From assembly GCF_004359215.1 (NCBI RefSeq), contig NC_090612.1, positions 1,068,187 to 1,132,186 on the forward strand: DNA of 64,000 nucleotides. Reading direction: 5' to 3'. Shown here in pieces: positions 42,596-54,381 of this stretch. Every line of letters begins with the position of its first letter. The stretch's first letter is position 1. The DNA comes from Bremia lactucae (lineage: Eukaryota > Oomycota > Peronosporomycetes > Peronosporales > Peronosporaceae). The translations under genes and the position numbers were made by a program. The notes beneath the pieces were generated by a model. It was given only the letters and a program-made list of their open reading frames with translations. It ran no database searches and had not been told where the DNA came from.

Positions 42596-45500
42596 AGTTT
42601 TTCACCTTCTCCGCCCCCCTTCACCCGAATGACCTCGACTCACAGTCGGCGTCACCATCGGTCTCCTTAGACGGATGGAGGTATGTGACCTCATTTGGGT
42701 CTACACACCGTTTTAGACGACCCACGTAAAATACAGGGTGCGTCTTCATGTACGGGGGGAGGGTGAGCCTATAATTTAGGTCTGCAACCTATTCTACCAC
42801 CGTAAAGGGCCCAACGAAACGCGACAACAACTTCTTAGTACCTCTAGGTAGTGCAGAAATTGCATTTTTAGGTAGGGTAGCAGTACTTAATAGTACTTTT
42901 TCACCCACTCTAAAGCGTTCATTATTTTTGCGACCATTTACGGGGGAAGGGTGAGCCTATAATTTAAGTCTCCAACCTCTTCTACCACCGTAAAGGGCCC
43001 AACGAAACGCGACAACAACTTCTTAGTACCTCCAGGTAGTGCAGAAATTGCATTTTTAGGTAGGGTAGCAGTACTTAATAGTACTTTTTCACCCACTCTA
43101 AAGCGTTCATTATTTTTGCGACCATTTCGGTCCGCATATTCTTTTTGCTTGTCCTGTGCGCTTGCCATTGCGTCACGGACTTTACGTGTGATGGCTAATC
43201 GCTCATCCACAAAGCGTTGAGCCTCGCTCACGCTTTTAGCATCAAACTCGCCTATGATACCGCCAAGAGGTCGGTCATAAGGCGTAGTTTTATTGACCAC
43301 TGCTAAACTGGCAGGGTCACTAGGGCAAGTTTCTGTCTTTGAGATGATACCCTCATGGGTCATCGTCATATTGACGAAACTATGTCCCTCTTTCGCACCG
43401 AGCATAGTGAGGGGCCCTCCCCCACTAAGACTCGGGCTGCGCACAAACGAGACTGGCGTCCGAGGATGGCGCAGTCCGTTAATATAAAACGGTGTCTCAC
43501 CCGTACTGGCGTGGACACTGTTATTTATAGCGAACTCCACAAAGGGCAATTGCTTGCTCCACTCTTTGGGAGTTGCTATAGTGCGTAAGACATCCGCCAC
43601 GACCCGATTGGCACGTTCTGTTTGGCCATCGGTCTGGGGATGATCTGCGGTCGACATGTGGAGCTTGCTACGTAGCAGCTGAAACACATGTCGCCAAAAA
43701 CCAGACGTAAAACGTGGACCCGATCCGATACTATGGACTCGAGCAATCCGTGAAGTCGGTAAACATGATCCAGGAACAAGAGAGCTGCCTCCTTGCCTGT
43801 GATCAATGTTTTACATGGTGCCAAATGCACCATATTGCTCAGTCTGTCTACAAAGACGACAAGCCCTGTCCGACCCTAGTGATGGGGCATCATGCCAAAC
43901 ATGAAGTCCAGGCTTACAAACTTCCAAAACAGTTGGTTGGAATCAATAGCAGCTTCAGCGGTACCCTGATCAATGATGCAGGCTTAATGCGCTTACACTG
44001 TTCGCAAGAGCGAATATAGTTGGCCATCCATCTATATAGGTGTGGCCACCAAAATTCCTCTGATACTTGTAAGATTATCTTTTCACGGCTCAGATCCCCA
44101 TTAGGTGGCGCATAATGGAGCTTGTGAAGGATCATCAGCTTGTATTCTATGTCATGAGGCACATAGATTCTCAAGGGATCACAAGGTGACAGCTGATGCC
44201 ATAACAGGCCATCGCTGTAGCTAAACCGATTAAGCATGGCTTTCAGGTGCGACGGAAGAATTACCTTTTGTCCACCAATGCGATCTAACAGCAGGTGACA
44301 ATGGTCGTCCTGACTGTAGCTCTCTTTTATTTCAGAGGCTAATGAGCTCGTCACGTGGTATGTCTTCATGGCTGCCAACGCTGACGGCTGAAATTGTGCT
44401 TTCGCACTAGACACACTTTCCTGGTGTCTTACCTCGAAGTCTGGTCTAAGCGATAAGGCGACAGCCAAGACATTTGACTTACCCAGCTTGTATTAAACTT
44501 TGAAATATAATTCAGAGAAGAATGTAAGCCATCTTGCCATTCAAGGCGAGAAATGATGTGAGTTTGTTGTCGGTCCGCAGTGATGCGTGATCCGTAAAAA
44601 ACACAAATAGCTCGGTGCCTAGTAGGGTGCACACGAAACTTGACAAGAGCATACTTTATTGAAAGTAGCTCTTTGTCATGCATGGGTAATTTAGTTCCGC
44701 GGATTTTAAAAACCGGGACTGATAAGAGATGACACGGTCAACACCGTCGTCATCCTTCTGCACGAGCGTGCTGCCGATTGCAAATTACTTGCATCGCAGA
44801 CGACGCTAAAGGGCTTATTCGCGTCTGGCAATGGCAAGACTGGTGCCTCAACATGAGATTGCATCACTGGTTTGAACGCATCATCTTGTTATTTAACCAA
44901 AACCCATTTCTGTGTCCTTTTTAAGGAGGTCATATAATGCTTTAGTTTGCTCAGCATAATTCTTGCTATATTTATGCTAGTAATTAGCGAGCCCTAGTAA
45001 TTGGCGCAAATCCTTCACATGCCGTAGGATAAGCCATTCCTTTACCGATAATACCTTGTCTGGGTTTGCTCGTACACCATGGGTACCTACGATGTAACCC
45101 AGCACAGGTATCTCAGGGACCCCTATGCTGCATTTTTGCAAGTTGACGTACAATTGGGCGTCCTTTAAAGTCTACAACACAGCGTCTAAATGACACTTGC
45201 GCGAGTCGATTGCGCTCGGCCTCAGCCCTACTTTGCATGAATACATCGTCAAAGTAATGGGGCGCGTAGCCACGGTGCTGACGCGTCACCTGAGCCACCA
45301 CTCGATTGAATGTCGCTGTTGCGTATTTGAACCGTCGCGCCATCACAAGCCACTCCCAAAGCATACCGCGTGGGGTGCTTACTGCCGTTTGGCTACATCG
45401 GACTCTCTCATGAGTACCTGATAGTAGCCATCCTTCAAATCTGACGCGGAAAAGATAGTCGACGTTCCCATGGAATTCAACAAATTGTCTCACCGCGGGA

Positions 45501-46900
45501 TTGGCGTTTGCGCCGGTATGGTCGCCGTGTGCAGCTTATTGTTAGCATGAACCACGCACCATCCACCTGTGGATTTACGCACATAAAAGGTCGGGCTGCA
45601 GTGATGCGATTTGCTCTCACGCACATGTCCCGGCTTGGCTCGCTTGTCGAACAAATTATCGATATAATCGACTAGTTCTTTCGTCAACGGCCATTGCCTG
45701 GTCACACAGTACTTGGTGCCAGGTTCGAGGTCGATCTCGTACCCGATGCCCCTATCTGGTGATAGGCGGCTCGGCACTTCTACTAGGAACACATCGCGAT
45801 GTTTCCACAAAGCCTCAAAGAACGGACTGTATTTCAAGGCAGCTCAGCCTTGAGCAGCGAACAGTTTCTTTTTGTCCGTTTCTAGGACGCTCTCGTCCAT
45901 TGTGGACGACGAGCAAAAGTCCACCAAGTCCTCTTCTGGAACTGGTGTGACTATTTCGTGGATCTTTCCTTCCTTTAATTCGGAAAGGAACAGAAACCAC
46001 GACATCTCCGGAAGATTTACTATATCCTCGACAGATTTAAAGACTTGTCGGAGCAGCTCACTTGAGGATGCCTCCGCATTTTCGTCTTTGACAGCCTCGA
46101 ACACCTCGTTGAAAGGCCCGTTCTCTTTAATAGAAACTGATCCAAAAGTCACTCGTTTAGACGCACCTTTGATCGTCCTAATCGGTCAAATACTCGTTCT
46201 TCGAGTCACCACGACCTTTGACTGGGAAGCAGGTGCCTTTGCTCTTTTCTAGGCACTGTGCCGGTTTATGCGACGCATAACTTCCTGTCAGCTTGCCGTC
46301 TACTGCCACAGGCTCTCGGCTCTGTGCAGGACATTCGGACGCATGACTACTTGTCATCGTCCTTTTCAACACCCCAGTCTCCACGAGCTGGGTAGGAATT
46401 GGTGACGTTTGACATCTTGTCAACGCACCCTCAACTGTATTCGAAACGACATCACTTGCACACGCCTCTCGCAGGAGCACATCTTTTCCGGTGTCCTGCG
46501 TAGAGTTCGTAACTGTGCATGTACGCCAGTCAATCCATAGTTGGTGTTTTAGCAACATTGGCATGCCTAGGATGAGGTCATACGAACTCTCCATACCTAG
46601 CACTGTAAATTTCTCGTTACAAGAGAAGTCACTAAAGCTCAAGGCGAGTTCTATCTGAACTCCCTCTTACTTAACGAGCGCGCCGTTCGCTAAACGAATG
46701 GTCGCCTCTTCTCGCTTGCCATCCTGGCAAAGCGACTCAAACATCGCCGGTCTCTTTCTTAATTCCGCGATTTTACTAAATTTTATGATGCACCCGAATC
46801 CACTAGGAAAGTCATCACCTAGTCATAGCCTCTTACTTGAGCGCTATAGACTAGCAGGGTTGAGGTCCAAAATTTCGAGACTTCAGGGACTATGCTACCC
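42093..46900 (-). pseudogene. Family-1 pol (protease, RT, RNase H, integrase, chromodomain), element A
   Basis: Minus strand. The protease active site VDSGAS is intact near 46795 but is followed by a TAA; SSYDLILGMPMLL lies near 46560. RT: KYCVTRQWPLTKELVDYIDN, then APHYFDDVFMQSRAEAERN with the catalytic YFDD at about 45256-45245. RNase H: MHDKELLSIKYALVKFRVH with later frame breaks. Integrase: zinc-binding segment ending KRIKP near 43960, D-core with stops, MSTADHPQTDGQTERANRVV (43650) and FVEFAINNSVHASTGETPFY. Chromodomain: YQILVQWKGYPKGFDSWELI (about 42225-42165), stop at 42093. The C-terminal halves (43687-42938, 42605-42093) are long and open, so decay is recent. Confidence 0.9.
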
Positions 46901-47425
46901 ATTTGTTCCACAATTCTGAACATAGGGGTAGCTTCAGAGTCCGCGTCAGTAGGGCATTCCACCCCTACTGCTCTCCTGCATTTTTCGACCCCTCAGTGGC
47001 GATGCAGAATTCATGCGTCTCGCGCGCTGATTCTTGTCATCGCTCTTTGGGAAGGGAAACCTCTTGCTAGGCATCTTTGCCCCGGCAGGGACCCTGACGT
47101 AGCAGCGAGCTATAATGTGGCCGCGCTTGCCGAGCTAAATCGTGCTACTTGAAACTTTTTCTTGCGACGGCCATTCTCTTCTCACGTTGTCGATCGCATT
47201 TTTCAGGTGACTTCGCTATTTATCGTTATTACATGCAGTTCTCACCCAAACGTTTTGAGTTTCCTTACTCTTCTTCTCACTCGTGGCTCGCTCTCTCAAT
47301 CCTCTCGTGGGCCACATTTATAGCAACCAACGTCTGCATTGCCCAACTCCATGGGAGTGGCATCTGACCTCTTGGCCGACAAAATATACCAAGCTGTCCC
47401 CGAGGCACTGTTGTAGGATTTCTCC

Positions 47426-48246
47426 TCAACGAAGGCGATTTGGATTGCCTCTTTCATCTTCGACGGCACCTTTCTGAAAAGGGCCTGTCGCGATGGGCCA
47501 TGAGATGAGTCCGTTCTTAAACGTGGGTACCTTTTTATGTTCTCCTGGAATCGAACCTAAGGTAAAAGATGCCGAAGCGAGCGCATCTCTTGTACATAAT
47601 CTTGCAGAGATCGCTTCGCCTGTCACGCTCCAAAGAAGCGTGCCTAAAGCAACACATCGTTGTTCGGCGGCTGGTACATGGCGCGAATATTTGTCTTAAA
47701 TATCGCCCATGTAGGGAACGCCTTTCTGTCCGCCATAAGTGCCAAGTAAGCCCACTCTGAGGCCTTACCGCGCAGATGCGACATGGCGTACGACACCATC
47801 AGGCTGTCGCCAGCGATGAGCTGGGCGACACCGTATTGCTCCACGGCTTAAAGCCAGTGGACAATCGTGCGCGTTGCAGTTCCATCGAACTTGAGCGAGT
47901 CCATCCAAATGGTCCTCGGCTGATGCGGCCGGGCAGAGAGCATCTCAAAAGTCCTGTTGAGAGCCTTGCTCCGAGCCTGCTCATGCCTCAGCTCATCATG
48001 AGTCTGAGTGACGGACTCCGCCGCAGCATGGCTCTGTGCCTCGGACGCGGCTCTCCGCTGTTCGAGCACGAATGCCTCAAACTGCTCCAACTGAGCAACA
48101 TGTTGCTCAAGAGGACTGCCCAAGAGCCTGGCCAGGGCTTGTTCACCAAGTTCCTGCGCCATGTGTCCTGTTACCTCCAGGTGATGTTCGGACAGGTGGA
48201 AAAAATGAGCCCAATCGATGTTGAGACTCATCCTCACGTTAGACAC
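47426..48246 (-). pseudogene. Family-1 gag, element A
   Basis: From an ATG at 48246 the first frame gives an Ala/Gln-rich coiled coil (LEQHVAQLEQFEAFVLEQRR) and WMDSLKFDGTATRTIVHWL, a typical start of a retrotransposon gag core; one stop later the frame continues YGVAQLIAGDSLMVSYAMSH, LRGKASEWAYLAL, MYQPPNND (47844-47644). A further shifted part down to 47426 is low in similarity. No clear CCHC knuckle seen. Confidence 0.75.
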
Positions 48247-48268
48247 GCAGAGATGCGGGTCGTGGAAG

Positions 48269-48286
48269 GGATTTCAAGTGCTACCA
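48269..48286 (-). promoter_or_regulatory. Primer-binding site of family-1 Gypsy element A
   Basis: Two bases inside the 5' LTR, the minus strand reads TGGTAGCACTTGAAATCC. The first 11 bases are identical in the family-2 element at 61761. The complementary tRNA 3' end would be AAGTGCTACCA, with an A1:U72-type end as in eukaryotic initiator tRNA-Met; that identity is an inference. Confidence 0.65.
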
Positions 48287-48288
48287 AG

Positions 48289-48821
48289 TGTAGGCGGGCA
48301 CGTTGTAATGCGGTCACGCTCTACTTAGACACACACCCTAGCACAGCGAGAAAGCGGTTTAACCTGCTTCTCTTGCGTGCTGTGAGGTAGTTGTGGTGGG
48401 CGCGTTAGCGACCTCGCCCAACACACTAAGTACTGTGATCAAAAGTCGTCACGGGAGCGGTAATCCGGCTCCTCCTGCGCACTTATCAAGTAGAAAGTAG
48501 TTTTTAGACTGATTTATATTTTATCGCATTAAATATAAATACCTATTTTTACCAATCAAAATGTCATCTCTATAGATAACACTAATATGTATTGCGAGCG
48601 TATCTTTCTAGATACGTCGCGTGACGGATGACGCTAGGCCTCATCCCTCCTAATGTGAATGTACCTCTGTGCATCACACACACAAGGGTTGGTCACAAAT
48701 GCGAACCACATTCGAGTGGTGGGTCTAATTACTATATGTAAGTAAATTGACCAGCTCCTTAAGTTCACCAAGTGTACTTAACGGGGACTGTGTAACATTA
48801 GGGCAACTTTAGCCCGTTACA
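48289..48821 (-). mobile_element. Ty3/Gypsy family-1 LTR shared by elements A and B
   Basis: 533 bp. It is the 5' LTR of element A (primer-binding site on its lower side) and at the same time the 3' LTR of element B (polypurine tract at 48822-48834 on its upper side). Confidence 0.92.
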
Positions 48822-48954
48822 CCATCCCCTTTTTAAGAACAAATTTACATTTTAAAACTCGTCAAAGAGGAAGGAGGAACTGCGAGCTGCTTAACGCGCC
48901 GCTAGTCCTCTCAGTCACACTAGCGACCTGTTTTTTTCATGCACGGCGCCAAAG

Positions 48955-50511
48955 ATGCCACCTAAAAGGGTCCACGTTGGTGGATCGTCTGCGAAGAAGC
49001 CCACTCAACGTCGCGCTAAGCGCAAGCGCCGCATTAATTCGCCGGCAGCGTCCAATGCCTTAGCCGACAGCTACTGCTGCTCTCGCGTTAACTGGGCTTA
49101 AGGTTCCATCCCACTTTAACAGTGAGGATGTTGATCCGTCGCTCATTGTCGACTACAATGAGTCGACACCGTTGCCGTCACCTCATAGTAGTGATTCGGA
49201 CAACGAGCTAATGAGGAAGAATGATGGCACATTATTGCCCATCCAAACTTCACTCATTGCTCGCAACATACGGACAGCAACATTTATGAATGCTGTCTCG
49301 ACGTCTGCGCTGAATAGCGCAGCGGCATTAATGAGAGCGCTGCCCATAAAGGCGCAGCCGCTTCTTCGTTGGGTAAAACCACAACGCCTTATGCTCAGAC
49401 CATTATCCATGATGGTTCTGACATAGAGGATTCTGATCCTAGAGCTCCGCCGACGACACGTGAACGTGCTCAGTCGGAGTCACAAGCTTGTCGTTTTGAA
49501 CGTAGCTATGTGACGGGTGGCATATCGCTGATGCCCCCTCCATCTAAATGGCATCGTTTAAACGGGCCAAGAGTGTCGCTCCTAAAGCGCGCTATTCTAG
49601 ACGCACATGCTTATTATTGCGTCTTTAAATCATGGAGGGCTCGGGGAAAATCGCTTCGGCGTATTTTTTCCGATCCCGGTCGTGTTGCATTCAAATCAAC
49701 GCCCAACCAATACGAGGCGCAATTCTTGCGTCGCATCCATCCGCATTCCGATGTGATGAAACAGCGGTCGCAGCGAATTAATTTCACCCGCTTGCGTGTG
49801 AAAGAAATCATGGGCGGTACTGTACCCCCTGTTTCTTCTCACAACTTTGCTACTGCTAGCCCATTTCAGACTAGCGAAGAGGCCTCAGCTGGTGCTTCTT
49901 TTCATAGGCAGCCTCCAAACCGGGCACATCAATACGTAGGGTATCGATCAATTCCCAAGAGTCAAAACCCTTCGGGTAACCTTTCCATTGGACGAGGATC
50001 TGATACCTTTGCCTCACGGAGGGGTGAGCAAGCAACCTTTCAACAAGGAAGCGCTCATTCCCACCCGCATCCATCAGTGAGGTGGCGCCCGATAGGATTG
50101 GCGATCTCGCCCACCTACTCGCAGCTGCCTTACCTTCGCCCATTCTGTCGCAGGCGTTAAGCGTTGCTGAACGACATATTGCGGATCTCGAGGGTCAAGT
50201 CGAGGGGTGAGCAAGCAACCTTTCAACAAGGAAGCGCTCATTGCCACCCGCATCCATCAGTGCAGGTGGCGCCCGATAGGATTGGCGATCTCGCCCACTT
50301 ACTCGCAGCTGCCTTACCTTCGTCCATTCTGTTGCAGGCGTTAAGCGTTGCTGAACGACATATTGCGGATCTCGAGGGTCAAGTCTCGCGACTGACCACG
50401 GATCTTTATTATGTCCGAGCGAAGGCGCGCTCGTCAGGGTCAAAAACGCCTGAAGACTCGCTTGGTTTTTCTGGAGAAGATAATGCTGAGGGATTTGCGT
50501 TACTCGCGTGA
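48955..50511 (+). pseudogene. Family-1 Gypsy antisense ORF (element B)
   Basis: ATG at 48955, equivalent to 41178 in A, with the same two frame breaks. The longest open part is 49369-50160: DGSDIEDSDPRAPPTTRERA, AILDAHAYYCVFKSWRARGK, SLRRIFSDPGRVAFKSTPNQ and onward without the stop that ends this frame in A at 42023, so here the core and the following Ser/Pro-rich part are joined. A 183 bp duplication then repeats the start of the coiled coil (50202-50384). Confidence 0.55.
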
Positions 50512-52380
50512 TGTCCCTCTCTCCGAGTTCTCTTCGTGGTGGGAAGAGTCGATCGGCTAAAGTTTTTCACCTTCTCCGCCCCCCTTCACCCGAACGACCT
50601 CGACTCACAGTCGGCGTCACCATCGGTCTCCTTAGACGGATGGAGGTATGTGACCTCATTTGGGTCTACATACCGTTTTAGACGACCCACGTAAAATACA
50701 GAGTGCGTCTTCATGTACGGGGGGAGGGTGAGCCTATAATTTAGGTCTGCAACCTATTCTACCACCGTAAAGGGCCCAACGAAACGCGACAACAACTTCT
50801 TAGTACCTCCAGGTAGTGCAGAAATTGCATTTTTAGGTAGGGTAGCAGTACTTAATAGTACTTTTTCACCCACTCTAAAGCGTTCATTATTTTTGCGACC
50901 ATTTCGGTCCGCATATTCTTCTTGCTTGTCCTGTGCGCTTGCCATTGCGTCACGGACTTTACGTGTGATGGATAATCGCTCATCCACAAAGCGTTGACCC
51001 TCGCTCACGCTTTTAGCATCAAACTCGCATATGATACCGCCGAGAGGTCGGTCATAAGGCGTAGTTTTATTGACCACTGCTAAACTGGCAGGGTCACTAG
51101 AGCAAGTTTCTGGCTTTGGATGATACCCTCATAAGTCATCGTCATATTGACGAAACTATGATCCTCTTTCGCACCGCCCTCCCCCAATAAGACTCGGGCT
51201 GCGCATAAACGAGACTGGCGCAGTCCGTTGATATAAAACGGTGTCGCACCCGTACTGGCGTGGACACTGTTATTTATAGCAAACTCCGAAATGGCAATTG
51301 CTTGCTCCACTCATGGGGAGTTGCTATAGCGCGCAAGACATCCGCCACGACCCGATTGGCACGTTATGTTTGGCCATCGGTCTGGGTATGATCTGCGGTC
51401 GACATGTGGAGCTTGCTACCTAGCAGCTCGAACACATGTCGCCAAAAACCAGACGTAAAACGTGGATCCCGGTCCGATACTATGGACTCGGTCATCCCGT
51501 GTAGTCGGTAAACACGATCCAGGAAGAAGAGAGCTGCCTCCTTGCCTGTAATCGATGTTTAAATGGTGCTTAATGCACCATTTTGCTCAGTCTGTCTACA
51601 AAGACGACGAGCCCCGTCCGACGCTTATGATCGGACGGCATGCCAAACATAAAGTCCAGACTTACTAACTTTCTATTAATCCGTTGGAATCGGTAGCGGC
51701 TTCAGTGGCGCACTGCTGGACGGTGCAGGCTTTATGCGCTGACACTGTTCGCAAGAGCGAATATAGTTGGCCACCCATCTATATAGGTGTGGCTACCGAA
51801 ATTCCTCTGACACTCGTAAGAATGTCTTTTCACGGCCCAGATGCCCACTAGGTGGCGCATCATGGTAAAAGGCCATCGCTGTAGCTAAAGCAATTGAGCT
51901 TAGCTTTTAGGTGCGACGGAAGGGTTACCTTTCGTCCACCAAAGTGATCCAACAGTAGGGACAATGGTCGTCCTATCTGTAGCTCTCTTTTAACTTTAGA
52001 GGCTAATGAGCTCGTCACGTGGTATGCCTTCATGGCTGCCAACGTCGACGGCTGAAATTGTGCTTTAGCACTCGACACACCTTCCTGGTGTCTTACCTCG
52101 AAGTCTGGTCTGCGCGATTAAGCGTCAGCTAATACAATCGACTTACCCGGCTTGCATTCAACTTTGAAATTCAATTCAGAGAAGAATGTGAGCCATCATG
52201 CCATTCTAGGCGAGAGGTGCGGTGAGTTTATTGCGGTCTTCAGTGCTGCGTGATTCGTAAAAACCACAAATTGTTCGGTGCTCAATAGATGCACACGAAA
52301 TTTGACAAGAGCATACTTGGTTAAGAGTAACTCTTTTGTCATGCACCGGGAAATTCAGTTCCGTGGCTATTAAAAGCGCA
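49871..52380 (-). pseudogene. Family-1 pol remnant (RNase H, integrase, chromodomain), element B
   Basis: Minus strand. Chromodomain YQILVQWKGYPKGFDSWELI near 50000-49940 with stop at 49871. The integrase C-terminus 51077-50754 is open; the integrase core has lost about 30 bp near 51220 and has several stops. RNase H fragments to 52380. Clearly more decayed in its 5' part than element A. Confidence 0.85.
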
Positions 52381-53000
52381 TCAATATTACCAAATTTGGT
52401 AGTATTGGAACTATTAAGTCAAAGTTAATGAAGATAATAATTTTGCACTGCTTAATTTATTTCTTCTCATAGGAAATAATATTTATTATTTTTCTTACAG
52501 GAAATAAAACTTATGTAACGGTACACCCCGTAACATCATCCCTCCCTACAACAACAGTCACTTTAGTGACTGATGTAAAGTGAAACAGTAAAGATAAAGA
52601 TGCTGGCGAATACTTCACGTACACGACGTGCAGAGAAAGAATTATAAGTTGCTAAGAATTATTAGCAACTAAATGTCAATACTGCGGTAGACTTAGTAAA
52701 GGAAAAAGTAGAACTGTATTCATAAAATGAAGCTGCTTAGTATTGCAATCTTGTAACTGACTTGATATATTAATCTAAGTATGTGCCACGATTCATTGCT
52801 CCCCGCCCATTCGTGCGCCTAGCATTGATTGGCGAGGTTGATCTGAAAATTTAAATCAACCGATGCAAAGAAGTATCATAGTGCTGCTTCAATATTACCG
52901 TGTATGGTAATATTGGAATTATGAAGAATACAAGCTGATAAGATAATAAGTTAAGCGAATCGTTATTTAGCCCCCACCTTTTATTTCTTGTATCAGCTCC
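52381..53000 (-). mobile_element. Family-4 LTR pair with ~60 bp internal remnant
   Basis: 52381-52535 is the 5' portion of a family-4 LTR on the minus strand (TGTTACGGGGTGTACCGTTA). Next to it is a polypurine tract (GTAGGGAGGGATGA, + 52536-52549) and about 50 bp, then from about 52600 to 53000 a second LTR-like copy read from its 3' end. Matches the LTR at 31309-32540. Both contain a palindrome around CAATATTACC (52391-52416 and 52891-52916). Confidence 0.65.
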
Positions 53001-54381
53001 CACCCATCTTTTTCAATGTTATCAGTATAAGTCGCGGCTTTTGATTGGCCCGAAATAAATATGAAATGATTTTGTTACCAAAAATTTCTTATTATCACAA
53101 CGTTACGACATTCATATTGAGACATTTTAACTCTTCAACGTATTCATATCTAACATCCGCAATGAACAGCCTTGTATCACGCAACCAGCATTCTTACGCT
53201 TCTTTAGAACAAGCAATGGCAGCAATTGATGCCCCAGCACAACAAAAGGCTATGCTGATGTTATCAAACGCACGAAAAGTTAAGCAATAGGGATCCTGGA
53301 GAATGAAAAGGTTAAATTCTTGCCTGCTCCGAGTCAAACCCCCAGATACGTAGGGAAATCGCCATCGTGTGCATTCTAGCCACATCATTTGTTGTTTGTT
53401 CCAGCCTGTCACACAGCGACAAGAATCTGGTCATTGGCAAGTAGAGTTGCCAGTGAAAACACAACCATGAGCCCTTTGCTCATCAGCACCAGCAGCATCA
53501 TCGGCACATCAGCATCTCAACACCAACAGCATCAACAACACCAACAGCATCATCAACACCAACAGCATCAGCAATACTAAGAGAACCAAAGCAAAAAGAA
53601 ATGTAGATTTTGAATAAGTATTACAGAATGTCTAGAAACCGCAGCGTTTTGATAATGATTAAACATTTACTTAATTATAAGAGAAATTTCATTTTATGCC
53701 CCTCTTTTGAAAAGAAATTCTGAATCTACCCCCAGTTCTTCAAAATTCACAATTTGCCCCTCTTTCTCATACATAATATTGACCAGCCATAGCAACGTAT
53801 TCAAAACATTCAAACCGTTCACTGAACAGGAAAAATTGACAAAATAAAGTTAAACAAATCTTCAAACTACAAACATTATATATATTTTGAGCTTGCAACG
53901 ATGTCATTTCTTGCGGCTCGTGGAGACTGAGGTGACAATGTTTCACGGATGCTTCATCCTCAAGCTACTACCGTGATGATACAGAATGTTCCAGGTTGTC
54001 TATATTCGTGACAGCAAGCGCTTCCTTCTTGAATCCTTCAAGTCTCTCTTGTTCATTTAATTCCTGCAATTCTTGCGCCGAAATTTCATTGCAAAGGTTA
54101 GCATTTTCAATCGTTAGAGAGCTCAATTTGTCACGACCTGGTCTATTATAGGCACTTGTCGACGACCATTAGAAAAGAGCGCGTCATCAATCGAATCGTG
54201 TGACGAGAACAACGACGTTCACAATCCTCGCATCTCTTCGGCCTTGTATCGCAAAGAGCTCGGACACTGTTGTCCGTAGGGGTTCTTCAATCCAGAATCC
54301 TTGTACGCAAAGCTCAGATTGATGCCACAAGAAAGCAATTATGACGTTAAAATCCCACTGAAAACCATCGAAGACCGCGGG
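53001..54381. other. Unassigned interval with small ORF, CAN-type repeat and coding remnant
   Basis: Plus strand 53163-53290 (or from 53045) encodes a short helical protein ending QQKAMLMLSNARKVKQ, family unknown. 53505-53577 is an imperfect CAACAC/CAACAG/CAT repeat (His-Gln run). On the minus strand 54160-53963 a frame reads IENANLCNEISAQELQELNE, probably helical, and ends in a stop without a start codon; it could be the last exon of a lost gene. Confidence 0.3.

Larger units (their letters stand above)
41045..48288 (-). mobile_element. Family-1 Ty3/Gypsy element A (internal region)
   Basis: Minus-strand element flanked by two LTRs (40551-41044 and 48289-48821). Order from its 5' side: primer-binding site (48286), gag (48246-47426), protease (46900-46178), RT (45837-45113), RNase H (44900-44429), integrase (44468-43576), chromodomain (about 42290-42093), antisense ORF region (41178-42595 on +), polypurine tract. 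Many frameshifts; a direct 188 bp duplication at 42751-43126. Confidence 0.9.
48822..52380 (-). mobile_element. Family-1 Ty3/Gypsy element B, 5'-truncated
   Basis: Second, near-identical family-1 internal region in the same orientation as A: antisense ORF 48955-50511 (+), chromodomain, integrase, RNase H start. It ends in the RNase H/RT region at about 52380, where family-4 LTR sequence begins. It has a 183 bp tandem duplication (50019-50201 and 50202-50384) that A lacks, and lacks A's 188 bp duplication. Confidence 0.88.

Noticed and set aside
42093..50143. Plus-strand stretch with NFATASPFQTSEEASAG as an independent gene
   Set aside because: This part is directly antisense to the chromodomain and its composition can follow from it; only the regions before and after it, outside the chromodomain, support the antisense ORF.
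52391..52916. Replication-origin stem-loop of a circular ssDNA virus (nonanucleotide-like CAATATTAC)
   Set aside because: The motif lies in the stem and not the loop, differs at the first base, and no Rep-like ORF is nearby; both copies are inside LTRs.
53505..53577. CRISPR-like or minisatellite array
   Set aside because: Short imperfect CAACAC/CAACAG/CAT units without spacers; ordinary low-complexity repeat.
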